64,000 nt of DNA from Beaufortia kweichowensis (GCA_019155185.1 CM032798.1:17739121-17803120); one strand, 5' to 3'; shown: positions 26,691 to 54,798, counted from the first letter of the stretch. Program-made: numbers and translations. The notes: a model not told the origin generated them from the sequence alone.

Positions 26691-27338
26691 ACATTTTGTC
26701 AGTGAACCAAAATTAAAAATTATTAATATGTTTACAAAGTTATGTTCACATTCAAGATTAGACTTTATAGGGTAAAATGAACAAAGAGGGTTTTAACAGA
26801 GACAATTAAAAAGATAATTAGGCCTAATTTAATATGTGTGTAAAGAATGTAAATTAAGAAACAGGTTACCCCACAACTGAAACTGACTGATATAAATTTG
26901 ATTTTTTACTTTAATGTTGTTTCAAACCATGCAAAATGTCATTTAAAACAAGGTGTTATGTAGAATGATCGTGCACTTCTTTTTTACATCTGCATCAAGA
27001 TTCTTTATAAATAGTATTGATAAAAACAATAAATATACCTATTAGAATGACATGAGGAAGAGTAAATGATGGCAGAAACTATTTTTAAAAAAATAACAAA
27101 TTCTTAAATTAGATACGTTTTGTTATTTGTTAATCTTATGATGAAACCTCATTAAATGTTAAATGAGTCTGTGGTTTGAATTTAATATGCATACTTCATC
27201 CACCTCAACCAAAAAATGCAACCCATCTGGTTTATTTTAACATGATCTTTTTCTTATCCATTGGCTGAAAGTACTCGCAAAGCCGTAGATCATCTGATCA
27301 AAAAGTTGATATAATGCCAGACTTGTGCTTACTTATAT

Positions 27339-27341
<3 letters not shown>

Positions 27342-27385
<44 letters not shown>

Positions 27386-27396
27386 CTCTCTCTCTT
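27342..27396. repeat. (CT)n microsatellite
   Basis: CT run of about 55 bp with one CG interruption near 27,383. Confidence 0.95.
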
Positions 27397-28387
27397 TAGT
27401 AAAACGCTATGACTCCTACATTACAGTTAACTCTGGCTCCACCCTTGTTCAGCCACTGTGGTCTGTCTACTTGTTACTTCCCTTGAGCATTTAACAGGCA
27501 GAAACAGCCCTGTTTTTTGGAACACAACGTGCCTTGACACATAGTTTTTAGGTTTGTGCATCCTGTAAGGAGCAACTTCATGTCATATCATTTTATCATT
27601 TCTGGTGTTGAGAGATTAAATAAGTGTAAAGTTATGCTAAGCATTTAGTGTGTTTATCTGTTACCCAGAGTTGCAAAACCAAGATTACACAATATTCACA
27701 CAAGAACTGACAGAGCTGGGTAAATTGGTCACAAGTGCTGGAATTATTCATTACAACAAAGAGGAAGAAAAGACATTCACATGCCTGTCAGACCTGAAAT
27801 AAAGAGGACTTTGTTTGATCTTCAATGCATGTGAAAGACATTTGGGACCATTTTATTGCCCAGTTCCATCTCAAATTGTGCATTAGACTGCTGTTACAGC
27901 GTCCCCTGGTGGTGCACACAACAAACAATCCCGGACATAATAGAATAGATATAGTGGACACAAAAGAACAAAAGGGTTAATAAAATAAATAAAAATAATC
28001 CAGTTAAATAATTAAAGTAGTTACATACAATATAAGTCATTTCTAATAATAATAAAAAAATAATAATAATAATAATTGTAAAGAAGAAACATATTTTTCG
28101 AAACATTTAAAAACATATTAACACCGTAATATGAACAATATAATTCAAATATTATATCAAATATGCCAAAGAATAAATGTAACAGCCCCGTATACAAAAC
28201 AAATTAAGCAGTTTAACGCCGTTAACCAATCATTTCCTACAAAATATGTTTATTCGTTCATTTATTTTGATATATTTGATATTTTCAACTCATTTGAAAA
28301 CCCGACACGCTTTTTTCAGTATTTTTCTTCAGGCATTTCGCCGGGCAGCTGTAAGGCGCTGAAGAGCACGTTGCGCCTAGAGAAGGA

Positions 28388-28420
28388 CCCTTTTCTGTTT
28401 CCGCCATCTAAGCGCTGGTG
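28388..28420 (+). promoter_or_regulatory. rps27a: rps27a transcription start / TOP motif and 5' UTR exon
   Basis: CCCTTTTCTGTTTCC is a 5' terminal oligopyrimidine-type start, as expected for a vertebrate ribosomal-protein mRNA under mTOR-linked translational control. It is followed by CGCCATCTAAGCGCTGGTG and a GTGAGT donor at 28,421. The coding exon's acceptor (CACAG) ends at 28,523. The exact start base is inferred. Confidence 0.7.
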
Positions 28421-28540
28421 GTGAGTTACTGATCCGAACGAATTATAACGAAATAAGTCGATTGTTTGCACGTATATTTGTCTTGAATTGCTCCAGAAAC
28501 ATTCATGTTTGTTTAATACACAGGTGGATTGAACGCTAAG

Positions 28541-30203
28541 ATGCAGATTTTCGTGAAAACCCTTACGGGTAAAACCATCACCCTTGAGGTGAGACCGAGA
28601 CACTCGCGGCATGGCTCGAGCCTGAACTGCGCTTCATTTTACACTCATATTTAGTTATATGTGAACAAGTAGTTTGCAATATAAGTGATTTTGAGTCTGT
28701 AAGGATACAATATATTAAATAATATACGTTATTGTTCAAAATATTGTGAAACGCGGAACAAAACGACTGTCATGTGGCCCACCTAGAAACGATGCATGAC
28801 TGGGGACAATCGTAATATTTAATTTAATTCTATTAGACTATTACGGATCTACATCATGCTTTTGATTAAATTACCATTTATTGTACTTGCCAGTACAAAG
28901 GATCAGTAATATATTTTTGTATGTGCATTTTAAAAACAATAAAATTTCCACATTAAATGTATGCACTTTTAACACTTGACATTGTATATTTAAGTTATTG
29001 CTGTAATATATATTTTCTAGTACGTATTTCTATGGATTGTTTAAATTTTTGCTTTTTTTGCGTTCTCCTTAGTTTACAAGAACGATGTACATTCAAATCA
29101 AGTTTTTCCCCTATTTTTTACTAAAATACTTCTATTACTCACTAAAATTGACTTATTTGATCCGTCTTCGTGTATATAGTTTTGAAGAAGCTTATTACAT
29201 ATGCTTGTCGTCATGCAATCCCTCAAATTCACAACCATGATAAAATCAGTATTTGTGATTCCTGTGAACTTTAAAACCAGCACCCTAAAGATGCAATGAT
29301 GTAAAATGTTTCAAATAAGTAGTAGCACTTTCTCCTCGTGTCGCCTACATCAAAATGACATCAAGAATCTGTGAATAAATATGGTTAAGACATTTACCTT
29401 ATCTCAACTAGATTTCATCTGTTTCGTAGGTTGAGCCCTCTGATACTATTGAAAATGTCAAGGCCAAGATCCAGGACAAAGAAGGTAAGTTGGTAGATTT
29501 TACATTTAGAACATTATAGGGATGTCAGCAAAAAGATGTTCACAGGTAGATGTCTTCATTGCAGGCATCCCTCCTGACCAACAGAGGTTGATCTTTGCTG
29601 GTAAACAGCTGGAAGATGGACGCACCCTGTCTGATTACAACATTCAGAAGGTCGGTAAATATAAACTAGTTTCTGTGTATTCCTCTGTACAAGTAGTGGA
29701 ATCTTAAATGTTTATCTAGTTCATTTGTTGACTCCTTAGCCATTGTCGTAAAGATCCCACATATAATTGTAGAGTTGTGGAACTTAAATGGCATTTGTCC
29801 AGTAGTTTGGAGTCTCACTCAGTTGTACTTGTTTACACAGGAGTCCACACTGCATCTCGTGCTGAGACTGCGTGGTGGTGCTAAGAAGAGAAAGAAGAAG
29901 TCCTACACCACTCCCAAGAAGAACAAGCATAAGAGAAAGAAGGTCAAGCTCGCTGTGCTCAAGTACTACAAGGTAAAAAGATGATTCATCTTGTGATGCG
30001 TCTGTTGTTGGTGGATTAGAATGACCTTAACGATGAGTTCTGCTGTTCTTCAGGTGGACGAGAACGGTAAGATCAGCCGTCTGCGACGCGAGTGTCCGGC
30101 AGATGAGTGCGGTGCCGGAGTGTTCATGGCCAGCCATTTTGACCGCCATTACTGCGGCAAGTGCTGCCTGACTTACTGTTTCAACAAACCAGAGGATAAG
30201 TGA
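28541..30203 (+). CDS. rps27a: Ubiquitin-40S ribosomal protein eS31 fusion (RPS27A)
   Basis: Precursor cleaved after Gly76 to release ubiquitin and the small-subunit protein eS31. Coding exons: 28541-28588, 29430-29484, 29565-29650, 29841-29972, 30054-30203. They give 156 residues, the same length as human. Residues 1-76 are ubiquitin (MQIFVKTLTGKTITLE, IPPDQQRLIFAGKQLEDG, LVLRLRGG), followed directly by AKKRKKKSYTTPKKNKHKRK. The eS31 zinc-finger cysteines are present in CPADECG and HYCGKCCLTYC. A donor of the form GTCGGT follows the exon ending at 29,650. AATAAA lies at 30,271-30,276, with cleavage expected near 30,298. It converges with mtif2. The intact frame with introns argues against a retropseudogene. 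Confidence 0.98.
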
Positions 30204-30270
30204 AGTACATCCCTGACAGCATGTTCTGTTTAACACCAGAGATCATCTGTTCTGAAGTTTGTACTTTGTA

Positions 30271-30276
30271 AATAAA
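30271..30276 (+). terminator. rps27a: rps27a polyadenylation signal
   Basis: Canonical AATAAA 68 bp after the stop codon, followed by GT-rich sequence at about 30,299. Confidence 0.85.
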
Positions 30277-30494
30277 CGTGCTTTGTCACATTCAAGAAGT
30301 GTCTTGGGTTTCTTTTTAAAGCTGAATTTCTTGGGTTTGCTGTATATTACAATAATATAATCAGATACACCAGTAATAAGATTAGTAAAAGTGACTTGAC
30401 CAAGCAACTGTTTCATAAAATTACAATACTCTTAAGATAAAAGTAGACCTAAGATAGACAAAAGTTCAAACAAATTCAGAGACCAAAATACTTA

Positions 30495-30500
30495 TTTATT
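30495..30500 (-). terminator. mtif2: Probable mtif2 polyadenylation signal
   Basis: AATAAA on the minus strand, about 335 bp after the mtif2 stop. If used, the mtif2 and rps27a transcripts end less than 200 bp apart without overlapping. Confidence 0.5.
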
Positions 30501-30834
30501 TTCTGTAATGGGTTTTCTGTGTTGTGTAGTAAAGCATAATTTGTAGAGACTAGGTTCCAATCATGAGAATTGTTTTACTAATGTCATATTTGTAGTTATA
30601 GTGACTGAAGTCACTTGCAAAACATGGAAAAAATACTTAGATTTTTTTTAGCTACAAAGTCAGGATCACGTTCATTGTAAGAGCACCTTTCATAAATCTA
30701 CAACAAGCAAAGATATTTCTTTTTTTCTCACTTATTTTTAATTACACATGTACACTTACACAGACAGTTGAGTTCTGATATGGATCGTCAAAATAACAAT
30801 CAAGCAGCCATTGTGGGTTATTGTTTTCAGTCCT

Positions 30835-33800
30835 TTAAAATCCTGGATCCCAAGATATATTCTGTTTTGTCTCAGATTCGCTGTAACAAACAATTTCATC
30901 TCCGGCTCTAAACTGAAGGTCTTCATTATCTAGAGAAAGACCACATTCCATGCCTGTTTTTACTATCGGTACATCATCCTTCAGATGTTTTAGTGTTGTC
31001 ACAGAACCTGAGGAAACAGTGGAACATGGGTCAGAACTGGTGCATGAAAAGCCACAATTGATATTCAGGAACACATTTGAAGAAAAAATGTAATAAACAG
31101 TGGCAGAGAACAGCCTGCTGCTGATTTACCTTCCCAAAGAACATCTCTCCCTCGAACGAGTCTGAACTTCATCTTTCTGTCCAGCTGACCCTTCTGAACT
31201 CTACAACCAGCTACTGGGATCTTTTTCTTTCCCACAGTCACATCAAACATAGCCAGAACCGAAGCCTCGCCTAAAAAACAGACAGAGGATGTCACGCTCG
31301 AAACTATTCTTCCACAGACACCAAATTATGTGACAGTCAGACTGGGTCATTTATCTGAACAAACATTTAATTAAAGCATTTTCTGCAATTTATTTGTACA
31401 GTGCTTTTCACAATACATGTTGTTACATGAAACTCACCGATGATATTTTCCTCTGTGACTGGAGGAAGTTTGCTGCTCAGGTCTTCTTTCAGTTCATCGA
31501 TGAGTTTGTAGATGACTCTGTGTAATCGCAGGGGAATGCCCTTCTTAGCAGCCATCTGCTCAACCGATTTATTTGCAGCTACATTGAATCCGTATATAGT
31601 ACCTGCTCAATGATGGAGATAAAGAGGAATTATGAGAAAATACATTAGGGTTCTGTTTTAACCAGTTCCTGAGTTTGTGTAAAGACAGCAAATAGGATGA
31701 AGAATTGTACATTTAAATGTAAAGGGACAGTTCATCCAAAAATGCCGGTATGACTTTCTTCTGTAGAACACAAAAAGCCAAACATTGACCCCCATTGACT
31801 TCCATTTTATGGACACAAAATCACTTTTTTTCTCCCAAAATTTTCCTTTGTATTCCACAGAAGAAAGAAAGTCATACAGGTCTGGAATGACACAAGGGTG
31901 AATAAATGATGACAGAATTTTTATTTTTGGGCAAACTATCCCTTTATGCCACATTAGTGCCGCAATCTGCCATCATTCTTTCCTACCTGAGAATGTTTCT
32001 GCCAAGTTAATGTCACTCTCTGAGATTTCACCTACTCCAAAATGCACAACATCCAGTTGACACTGATCATCAGCATCATAACTTTCCAGAATGTTCAAAA
32101 TGGCCTCCACTGAGCCATCTACATCACCTGAAAAATCACACAAGATGGTCTGGTCTCTCTTTTCAATACTGCTTAATAGATTACAAACAGAGAAGAAAGG
32201 ATCTGTCTAAATCAAATATTTTTGAAAAATAAAATCTGCAATTATGAATTTATGCTGTCTTTACATGAAAAGTAAAAGACTAAACCGTCAGATGAGATGA
32301 ATTATCCAGCGTTTTACCTTTGATGATGACAGGCAGCATAAGTTCCTCCGTCTCAACTTTCTCACTGACCCTGTGGGCGAGTTTATGTTTGTTGGCTCGA
32401 TACATGGCCGCTCTCCTCTGCTTCCAGGTCAGATGTGCCATGCTATCCCTCGCCTTCTTATAGACGTCTTGGTGCTGCTTCTGTTTGGCTTCGATGGCTT
32501 GCTGGTCTTCTTTCAACTTGTCCTGTTCTTCTACATAGCTGCGCCACTCCACCACCTCACGAGCCCTTTGCTAAAAGCACCAAAAAAAAAAAACGGTTGA
32601 CATCTCTTAGGACATTCTAAAATGATTATTAAGGAACATAAATACTTAGTAGAATAAGTAGAATACAGTGGATACCTCAGATTCAACCTCCAGGATCTCC
32701 TCACCAGCAGAGGGAAGATCTTTCCAACCTACGATCTCCACAGGGATGCTGGGTCCAGCCTCAGTCAACGTCTGGTTATATTCATCAAACATGAAGCGGA
32801 CTTTAGCCCAGCACTTCCCGGCCACCAGCGTACAGCCCTTCCTCAGTGTGCCACGCTGGATGATCGCTGTGGTGACAGGCCTGAAGAGGAGCAAACGCTG
32901 GTATTTATAATCATCACCTCTTTAATCTTCTAATGAACAGTTTGCAATGCTGAAATAAAGTGTCGTTTGTGAGGTGGGTACTCACCCTTTGCCCTTGTCA
33001 GTTCGGCTCTCAATGACCGTCCCCTCCACCAGACCTGTGGGATCTCCCTTCAGCTCCAGAACCTCTGCTAGAGTCACTGTAGCTTCAGCCAGCTCTAATA
33101 AATGATCCCCCTGTAGAGAAAATCACACTCTTACTGCTGCTAATTTCACAAATCATATGATACTTTCTATGAATAAGGTACAAAAGATGCCTACACACTT
33201 GTTTTGTTCTTTTTTAACAAGGGTCAGTGAATGTCTAACATTCATAAAATGTTGAACGTCAACCGCAGGAGCTCAAATCCAACATTATATCACATGTTCG
33301 TTTGTAGTGATTAAACTGTATATTACCCATCTGTGACCCTGTCTTTTAGTGATTTAGTGTTTTCTACATAAAATCATTCTTCATAATGTAAAGAACATTC
33401 TGTAAAGCTTGATATGTAGTAGTGACGTCAAGTTTGAAATCAATGTTTAGGAAGACTAAACTTCAGATATTTTTATGCAAAATAATAATACAAAGTGGTA
33501 ATAAAAGTATTTATTTTAGTACTTATGATAATTATAAATGAAATTTTGAGTTTAGACTGTACCTTTAGTGCAGAAACATGGATGGCCTGGATCTCTCCTC
33601 CGAACTCCTCACAGACCACATCATGAGCTAACAGCTCCTCTTTCACATGATGAGGGTCGGCCTGAGGTTTATCACATTTATTCACAGCCACGATGATCGG
33701 CACTGCAGACACAATCACATTCACAGAGACCTCGCTGTAGTACATCATTACATTATGAATAAACTTGTGATGTCATCATTTTTACATCGTGTGCTACCTT

Positions 33801-35122
33801 TGGCTTTTTTGGCGTGCTGTATGGACTCAATCGTCTGTTTCATCACTCCGTCATCAGCAGCAACTACCAGGACTACTATATCTGTAACCATGGCTCCACG
33901 TGCACGCATGGCAGAAAACGCAGCGTGACCGGGCGTGTCTAGGAAGGTGATCTTCTCACCTGAGGGCAGCTGAACTGAAGAACAGGTTTATTTGTAATTC
34001 AGATCAATGCGGTTTAAATAAGAAACAGCTTATTGCGAACAGTATTAATCATTACCCCGAAAAGCCCCGATGTGTTGCGTGATGCCCCCCGCCTCCTGAG
34101 CGGCGATCTGGCTCTTCCTCAGACTGTCCAGTAGGGTGGTCTTACCGTGGTCCACATGACCCATGATGGTTACAACTGGAGGTCGAGGGACCAGCTGAGC
34201 AGGATCTGGAGGAGATCTGAAAACATGTTTTATCATCCACAGGAACAGACAAAACAATTATATTACACAAAGTTATATAATGCATTACAGATTCTGAGGA
34301 TACAGTAAGGAGAACCAAACGTCTGAGACCACAAGCGTATTCTTTTTAACCTGATCCAGAATTTTTTGAGAATGTTGTGTCCTTCATTTTATATGTATTA
34401 TTTTTTCTTTTAAAAATTCTAAAACTTAGTCTCTCTTCGTGTTTGAAAAAAGACTTTTCGTGGTCTTAAAACTTTGGACTCCACTGTACCTAAAGCTAGA
34501 CTATTATTACAATCCTCCTCACTGTCTCTGTATGTCTTTGTTTTCTCTGACTTTGGTTTCCACTAGTTTGGCCCATCTGTGTTTCATTCCAGATCTCTTT
34601 ACTGCCTCTTTGATCCATTTCTCCTCCAGGACTGTGTCAGGCTCCAGCTCATCTAGATCTACGTCAGTGTTGAGAAGTGCTTCATACACATGATCTAAAG
34701 AGAGGAGATAAACACATTACACATACTGATTTATTTTGACAAAACTGGGACATCCCAGGATCAATGAAGACACTCACCGATGTCTTTATTCATGGCTTTA
34801 GCAAGTTCAGAGACTGTCATCCTCTGTTTGATCTCCACCTCCTGTTTCTGTTGTTTCTCTAGTTTCACTGGCTTTAAGATCTTGTGACCTTTGAAATGGC
34901 CTTTAGTCTACAGCAAGAGAAACACAGACATGGTTATCAAGTCAAAGAATTTGCATTGAGAATATACAAACTCTATCTCACCTGTTTTGCGGCCAGGTGC
35001 CGGACTTGGGGACAGGTGTATGGAGGTCCAGGGCTCCAGCCAGGCAGCAGGGGAAGATTTGGGCTCCCATGGTGCCAACAGGAGGATGCTGTCCTGCCGA
35101 TCAAGGCTGCAATCCTCTTCAT
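30835..35122 (-). CDS. mtif2: Mitochondrial translation initiation factor IF-2
   Basis: GTPase that brings formyl-Met-tRNA to the mitochondrial small subunit. Thirteen minus-strand coding exons: 35122-34982, 34907-34778, 34694-34523, 34216-34056, 33974-33798, 33702-33563, 33110-32986, 32880-32676, 32570-32318, 32127-31987, 31602-31438, 31270-31130, 31007-30835. They join in frame to 707 residues (human 727). Exon 1 gives a basic start, MKRIAALIGR, consistent with a mitochondrial presequence. G1 is GHVDHGKT (167-174), G3 is DTPGH (214-218), G4 is NKCD (268-271), then SALK. The Q/K-rich helical linker before domain IV (AREVVEWRSYVEEQ onward) is the segment typical of the mitochondrial factor, which covers for the missing IF1. 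The end is KQNISWDPGF. All catalytic motifs are intact. Confidence 0.97.
31720..31946. mobile_element. MITE in mtif2 intron
   Basis: The ends TAAAGGGACAGTTCATCC and GGGCAAACTATCCCTTTA are imperfect inverted repeats. The interior has the CTTTCTTCTGTAGAACAC and ATTGACTTCCATT words seen in very many cyprinid introns. A second copy lies at 61,627-61,885. It has no coding capacity. Confidence 0.75.
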
Positions 35123-36169
35123 TGCAACTTTACTGGTAAAACACAAGGAGTTTCTCAGTTCACATGAATAGATAAAGGTGCGTAACAGTATACACATTGT
35201 AACTGACACAATAATAACATACACTTCATTTACAAAATATCTTACAGAGATATATTTTAGACTGTAAATATCAGAATCATGACAATTAATATTATTTAAA
35301 TTGCTTATTATAAACTCAAAAAGCAACACCAGGAAATGATGACTCTCTAAAATAGCAAATGCTATAAAAACAGACATAAAGACTTTTATAGACAGTTGTT
35401 CAGCACCTTAAGCGGTTACCCTGCAGTGGGGTATTCATATTGAAAACATTATATCGCAGAATAATATAAAACATTTTGCATAATGCATGTGATGTAATAT
35501 TTCCCACTTACTAAAAACAACCATAAAATGCGCTTAAGAAGACATTCACTGCGTTCATTCACTGCGGCATTATGGAAGACAGAAGAATAAAGAGGAAGAC
35601 ATAATGAAAAGTGAATTAAATCCAAAATCAGATGTCATTTCTGCTGTAAGGGCGCCGCCATGACGGCATGTCCCATAATGCATTGCGCATAAACCTGTAG
35701 ACTGCATTTCAAAACACAAACACATGAGGGCGACACAATCGCCCACTCAAATTAAAGAATAATAAAGCGTATATTTAAACTCTTCAGTGACTATTTTTAT
35801 TCAATGGCTATTTTAAAATGTTATTATTATTTTCTTAGCGTCATTTTCAAGTTAAAAATAAAATATTTTTTCCAGAGAAAACGTGCACGCGTTGTCACGT
35901 GGTACATGTTACGTACCTCACCAATGGTTCGGATGAGCCAGTTAGATTCCTTTTTAAATAAAATAATAATAATTAATATATTTATTATATTATATATATT
36001 TTATATAACTTCTTAGAAGTGCTTGGAATAAATATATTAGGGTTTAGTGTAAAAACACCTTCAGTAAGTCAAAAACTTACTGAAGAAAAAAGTTTATTCA
36101 GGTTTCTGAGTCTCCTTTTTTGGTCTCATCATAGCAGCTATTAGCTTTAAACCAATTTTAATTTGCTCA

Positions 36170-37534
36170 TAATCATACAATCTTTATTAATATTTGCAGA
36201 TACATATACATACAATGTAAGAAAAATAAACAAAACAGAAAAAAACATTCAACTACTGCTATAATGAAAAAAGCAGGTTTTCTCTTTTATTCTGCATAAG
36301 GTAATATGATATTAGTACTCAGGATAAATGAGCGGTTTGATACTCCATGCACAGAGAGGCTGAGACAGATTTTTTTTTTATTTGACTATTTAATTTCCAC
36401 TAACAATCAGGACTGGACATGAGGGAGACTCGGAGGGACCGAGTCCAGGGAGTGAATTTGTGGCAGAGTTCAAAATGTTGAGGATTTCTATCATTTATCC
36501 ATGTAATAACTTCCAAACACAATGCAAATTTCATACATAAATACAGTGTGAGTTTCTGCACATATGGTTAAAAAAGTTTAAAGTATAAAGTATGTAAAAT
36601 AAAGCCAGTCCCCAGTGAATATCAGCTATTTCCACCACTGTGTTACACAACATTTTTGTCTTTCATGCAGAAAAGAATAAAGAAAAATTAAAATATCTTT
36701 AAAATCCACATAACACTTAAATTATTCTCTTTAACAAAAACATAAACCGACAAAATAAATATACTTAAAACTGAACAAGAATATAAAGAGAAATTAGGAG
36801 AAAAGAATAGTAAGGTAAAGTATATCTTTATGAAAGGTTCCTATGGTTCTGTGTAGCCAACCAAACCAAGACACACAAACCAAACATTACTAGTTGTTAT
36901 AATTGACTATTACTTGTAGAAATAATTTTGTTTAAAGGCTAAACTCTCATAATCTAATGATGAGATTAGGAGCATCAAAGTAGTCACAGCTATAAAAATG
37001 ACCAAAATAGGTAATTAGGTGTTTATTGCTGTAAATGATATATACATTTTACTTTATAATTCTGAAATGTATTTTATTGATGCTATGTTGTGTTATTTTG
37101 CACATAAATTTTAAAGTTGGCTGCTTAAACATTAATTTCAATCTTTGACATGATCTTAGTCAGTATTAAAGATATTAAAGTTATACGTTTTTATAATATT
37201 TACATTATGTAGAATGATTTTATGTAGAAAACAGCAAATCACAAAATCAACTTTAGATGGATTTTTTATCTTGTAGCTACATTATTATCCAATCTTGATT
37301 TATTTAAATGTGATTGTTTAGAGATGCCTATACCAGCTGGTATAGTTGTTCACCAGCACATATATACTGTGTTTTGGACACTGGTGTCCAGAATGAAATG
37401 ATGGTCTTTACAACAGGCTTAACTAAAGACCATACTGATTAAACGTCAAGACCAGTCTGGAATGGAAAATCATACTGGTCTAGGCTGGTCTTCCCAGCAG
37501 GGAGAAGTGTTTAGGTCCTGGTCTGATGAGTATC
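36170..37534 (-). other. ccdc88a: ccdc88a 3' UTR (probable)
   Basis: AT-rich stretch downstream of the girdin stop without another gene. AATAAA-type signals on the minus strand occur near 36,182 and 36,284. A dispersed CCAGCTGGT/GCTGGTCTTCCCAGCAGG repeat occupies about 37,330-37,503. The true end is not fixed. Confidence 0.45.
37330..37503. mobile_element. Dispersed CCAGCTGGT-type repeat
   Basis: Runs from CCAGCTGGTATAG to GGCTGGTCTTCCCAGCAGG, with several CTGGT/ACCAG words in both orientations. Related ACCAGCTTGG and CATGCTGGTCTG words occur at 41,338-41,395. Such GCTGGT foldback elements are widespread in cyprinids. This copy would lie in the ccdc88a 3' UTR. Confidence 0.5.
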
Positions 37535-52108
<14,574 letters not shown>

Positions 52109-52643
52109 ATTACACGAAAACACTGGGAATGAACCGATCTGATGAATAATAAATCCAGCAGGGTTATTCTAACCACAGCAGACGGAATGTAGCCGCATCA
52201 TCACCGCAATAACATCTGCAATTCATGCATGTTTTATCATTCAGGTGGCTTGTTTTTGACTGGTCGTCAACACACTCGTTTGTTATTAGCTCGAAAATAA
52301 ACGCAGATTGTTGCTGTTTGAATGTCTCGTGCTCGACTGCCGCATCCTTCAGACATCATGCCCCAAACTGCAGTGCACGCGAGGGGTGTTCACTTCTGAG
52401 GGTCCGTCACTTACTAACAAGTGTGAAGTTATGAAGTAAAGACCCTTACGACACAACAACATGCTGTTTTAATAACTGTAAAGATATCGGTATGATTCAA
52501 TTCTTTAGCAAAAAATAAAAATGTATTTCTTTTTTAAATCTATAATTAAAATAGATTTTTAAGTGAAATTTAGCATGCTTGTCTGGGTGTCATGTAGCAT
52601 TAGGATGGTAATGGTAGTTCAGTCCAATCGCTGACCTTAATCT

Positions 52644-52657
52644 GTTACCATGACAAC
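52644..52657. promoter_or_regulatory. ccdc88a: X-box-like (RFX) site upstream of ccdc88a
   Basis: GTTACCATGACAAC is a near-palindromic match to the RFX X-box (GTTRCC-AT-GGYAAC) with one mismatch in the right half. It lies 536 bp upstream of the ccdc88a start codon and about 10 bp from a CCGCCCC box. Confidence 0.4.
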
Positions 52658-54052
52658 AGCCGTCAGCCCCGCCCCTAAACCCCCAAACAGCAGTTAAAGT
52701 ATCATAACGAGATTATTTAGTGTAATCTCTCGTCATTAAAATAAAGACTGTTGACATTATAATAAATACATAGAAGTCAGATTCAGCTTTGATAATTTTT
52801 CATTTTCCAAATAAATCTTTGTTTTGTCGTTTTTGCTTAAATATGTGTCTAGATTATATGAGAAAAGTATTCATTTAAAATGTATTATATAACTTAGTAT
52901 GTCAACATGAAATTATAGGAATTATATAATTATAGGAATTATAGAAGTTTAGGTTCATTTCAAGTAAACTTTATGTGCAGGGCTGCAGTCAAGGAAATTG
53001 TGTAAAGTAAATGTTATAGCGCCATCTAGCGGATGAATGAATAATTTCCCAACGTAGTTTTTATTACAGTCCAACCACAAATTATACAATATAAAACCAT
53101 CTAAAAATAAATAATACTAGACCCCTTTCAGAACTAATATATCTCATTATTTTAAAATTAAATCTATGCATTTGGCAGCACAGAACCATCTTTTTATCAA
53201 AACATTTGGAAAAGTAGATTTCCTCCAACATGTACTATCTTTTATAAAATAACTCGTAAAAATTAAATATAAATATAATAAATTACTATATTATTGGAAA
53301 TGTATCATACTGCTTAAAATCTATTTAAAAACGTTTACACGTAAAGAAATAAAAAATAGTTAGAGAAATATGTCTGGCATCATGTACAATTACATGTACA
53401 GTCCAGTCGAATAAAAAAAACTTCTGCATACGAATAAAAAAAAACCTCCTGCATACTGTTAGGTGTCAGCCCAACCGGTCTGCATTTACCCAGAGCAACA
53501 TAAAAATAATGTACTGCACCTTTGATGTGTGTTTGGTGCTGGTGAGTTATGAAGGCAATGATAATGCTTTAGACATAACAAATAAATTTCTTCCTCCAGA
53601 GAGGCGTAATTGATTTGGGTTTGATAGACACACGTATACGTCAACACAGTGAGAAATCAATTGTACCTCTTTACAATCAGCAGTCAATGTTTAATGAACT
53701 CTTTAATATTTAATGATAACAGTCAGTCGGGGTGCTATACTTGTAAGGACGTAGGATAAATTTTGCATTCCATGTAAGAAAGCCATTATGCACATGGGAA
53801 TATAACTCAGTCCAATATTTACCCATGCTACAGCAAGCAGTTTTATAATAGTACTGTATATATGTATAGAGTATATCATAAGATGCATTGCATAATAAGA
53901 GGTAGTCATCCAGGAAGCAACAACACATACGGTTTATAGCAGCATATATAAGGCAAAGGCATGCTATAGAGTTAGGCCACAAAAGCAACATATGTGACCT
54001 GTAAAAGATTTTGAGAATAAAAAGAATACTATTATGTGTCCATTATAGCATA

Positions 54053-54055
<3 letters not shown>

Positions 54056-54085
<30 letters not shown>
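54056..54085. repeat. (AT)n microsatellite
   Basis: Perfect AT run of about 30 bp. Confidence 0.95.
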
Positions 54086-54088
<3 letters not shown>

Positions 54089-54798
54089 GCTATATAAAAA
54101 GCTACTCTATAAAGCTATGTTTAAAGGGAATAAGCTTAGCTTGCACTCCATAATAACATTTTCTTCTTGTGCATGTGATTATTGGTTCAAGCTTTCAAAA
54201 ATGTTGCATGCCGCATCATGTAAACATTACTGTATATATACTTACACAGTGTTAGAGGTGTTATAATGTCTAGTACACCAGAAAGCAATGACAGCTACTT
54301 TACGGTATATAGTATGTAAAGGCCAATAAATGCAGAGTTTTATGTATTTTACAAAACATCCTTGCTTAACAAAATCATATATGTATGATCTCAGTGAAGC
54401 TGTTTTGCATTTTAAGAAAAAACAAATTTACACAAAGATTATCAAAATTTGGCAATGTCCCTTTCTTGAACATCCTCCACGAGTCAGAATTTTTTGGTTT
54501 TTGAGAAAAAAACATCTTTGAATATTGAATAAAGTCCTCAGCTACTTGCTTATCTAAATAAGCATGCATCACATAACTCTCCTGCAATACAGGAATTTGT
54601 TAATTATTGAAATTGAATTGTGTTGTAATGTAAAAATGAGAGTACGCACAAAAAACTGTCTCCTCCACACACAGAAGTCCTTTACAGATTATAATTGAGT
54701 TCCATTGATAGCTTTGAAAAAGTCAACATGGCACAGATGTTCGGAGGCACAATCGTGTGCTTTGCTTATTGGTCCCGCTTTAGAGAAATTTCCTCCGC

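Larger units (their letters stand above)
24600..28380. other. Intergenic spacer between rtn4 and rps27a (head to head)
   Basis: AT-rich DNA without recognised exons. In human, CLHC1 lies in this interval; no exon of it was recognised on either strand. It contains a CT microsatellite at 27,342-27,396 and a SINE-tail fragment at about 26,644-26,690 in reverse orientation. Confidence 0.6.
52109..54798. other. Spacer between pld5 3' end and ccdc88a 5' end
   Basis: Holds the ccdc88a promoter (GC box CCGCCCC near 52,669, X-box-like site at 52,644-52,657) and the pld5 3' UTR, whose end is not fixed. An AT microsatellite lies at 54,056-54,085. No other gene is seen. Confidence 0.6.
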
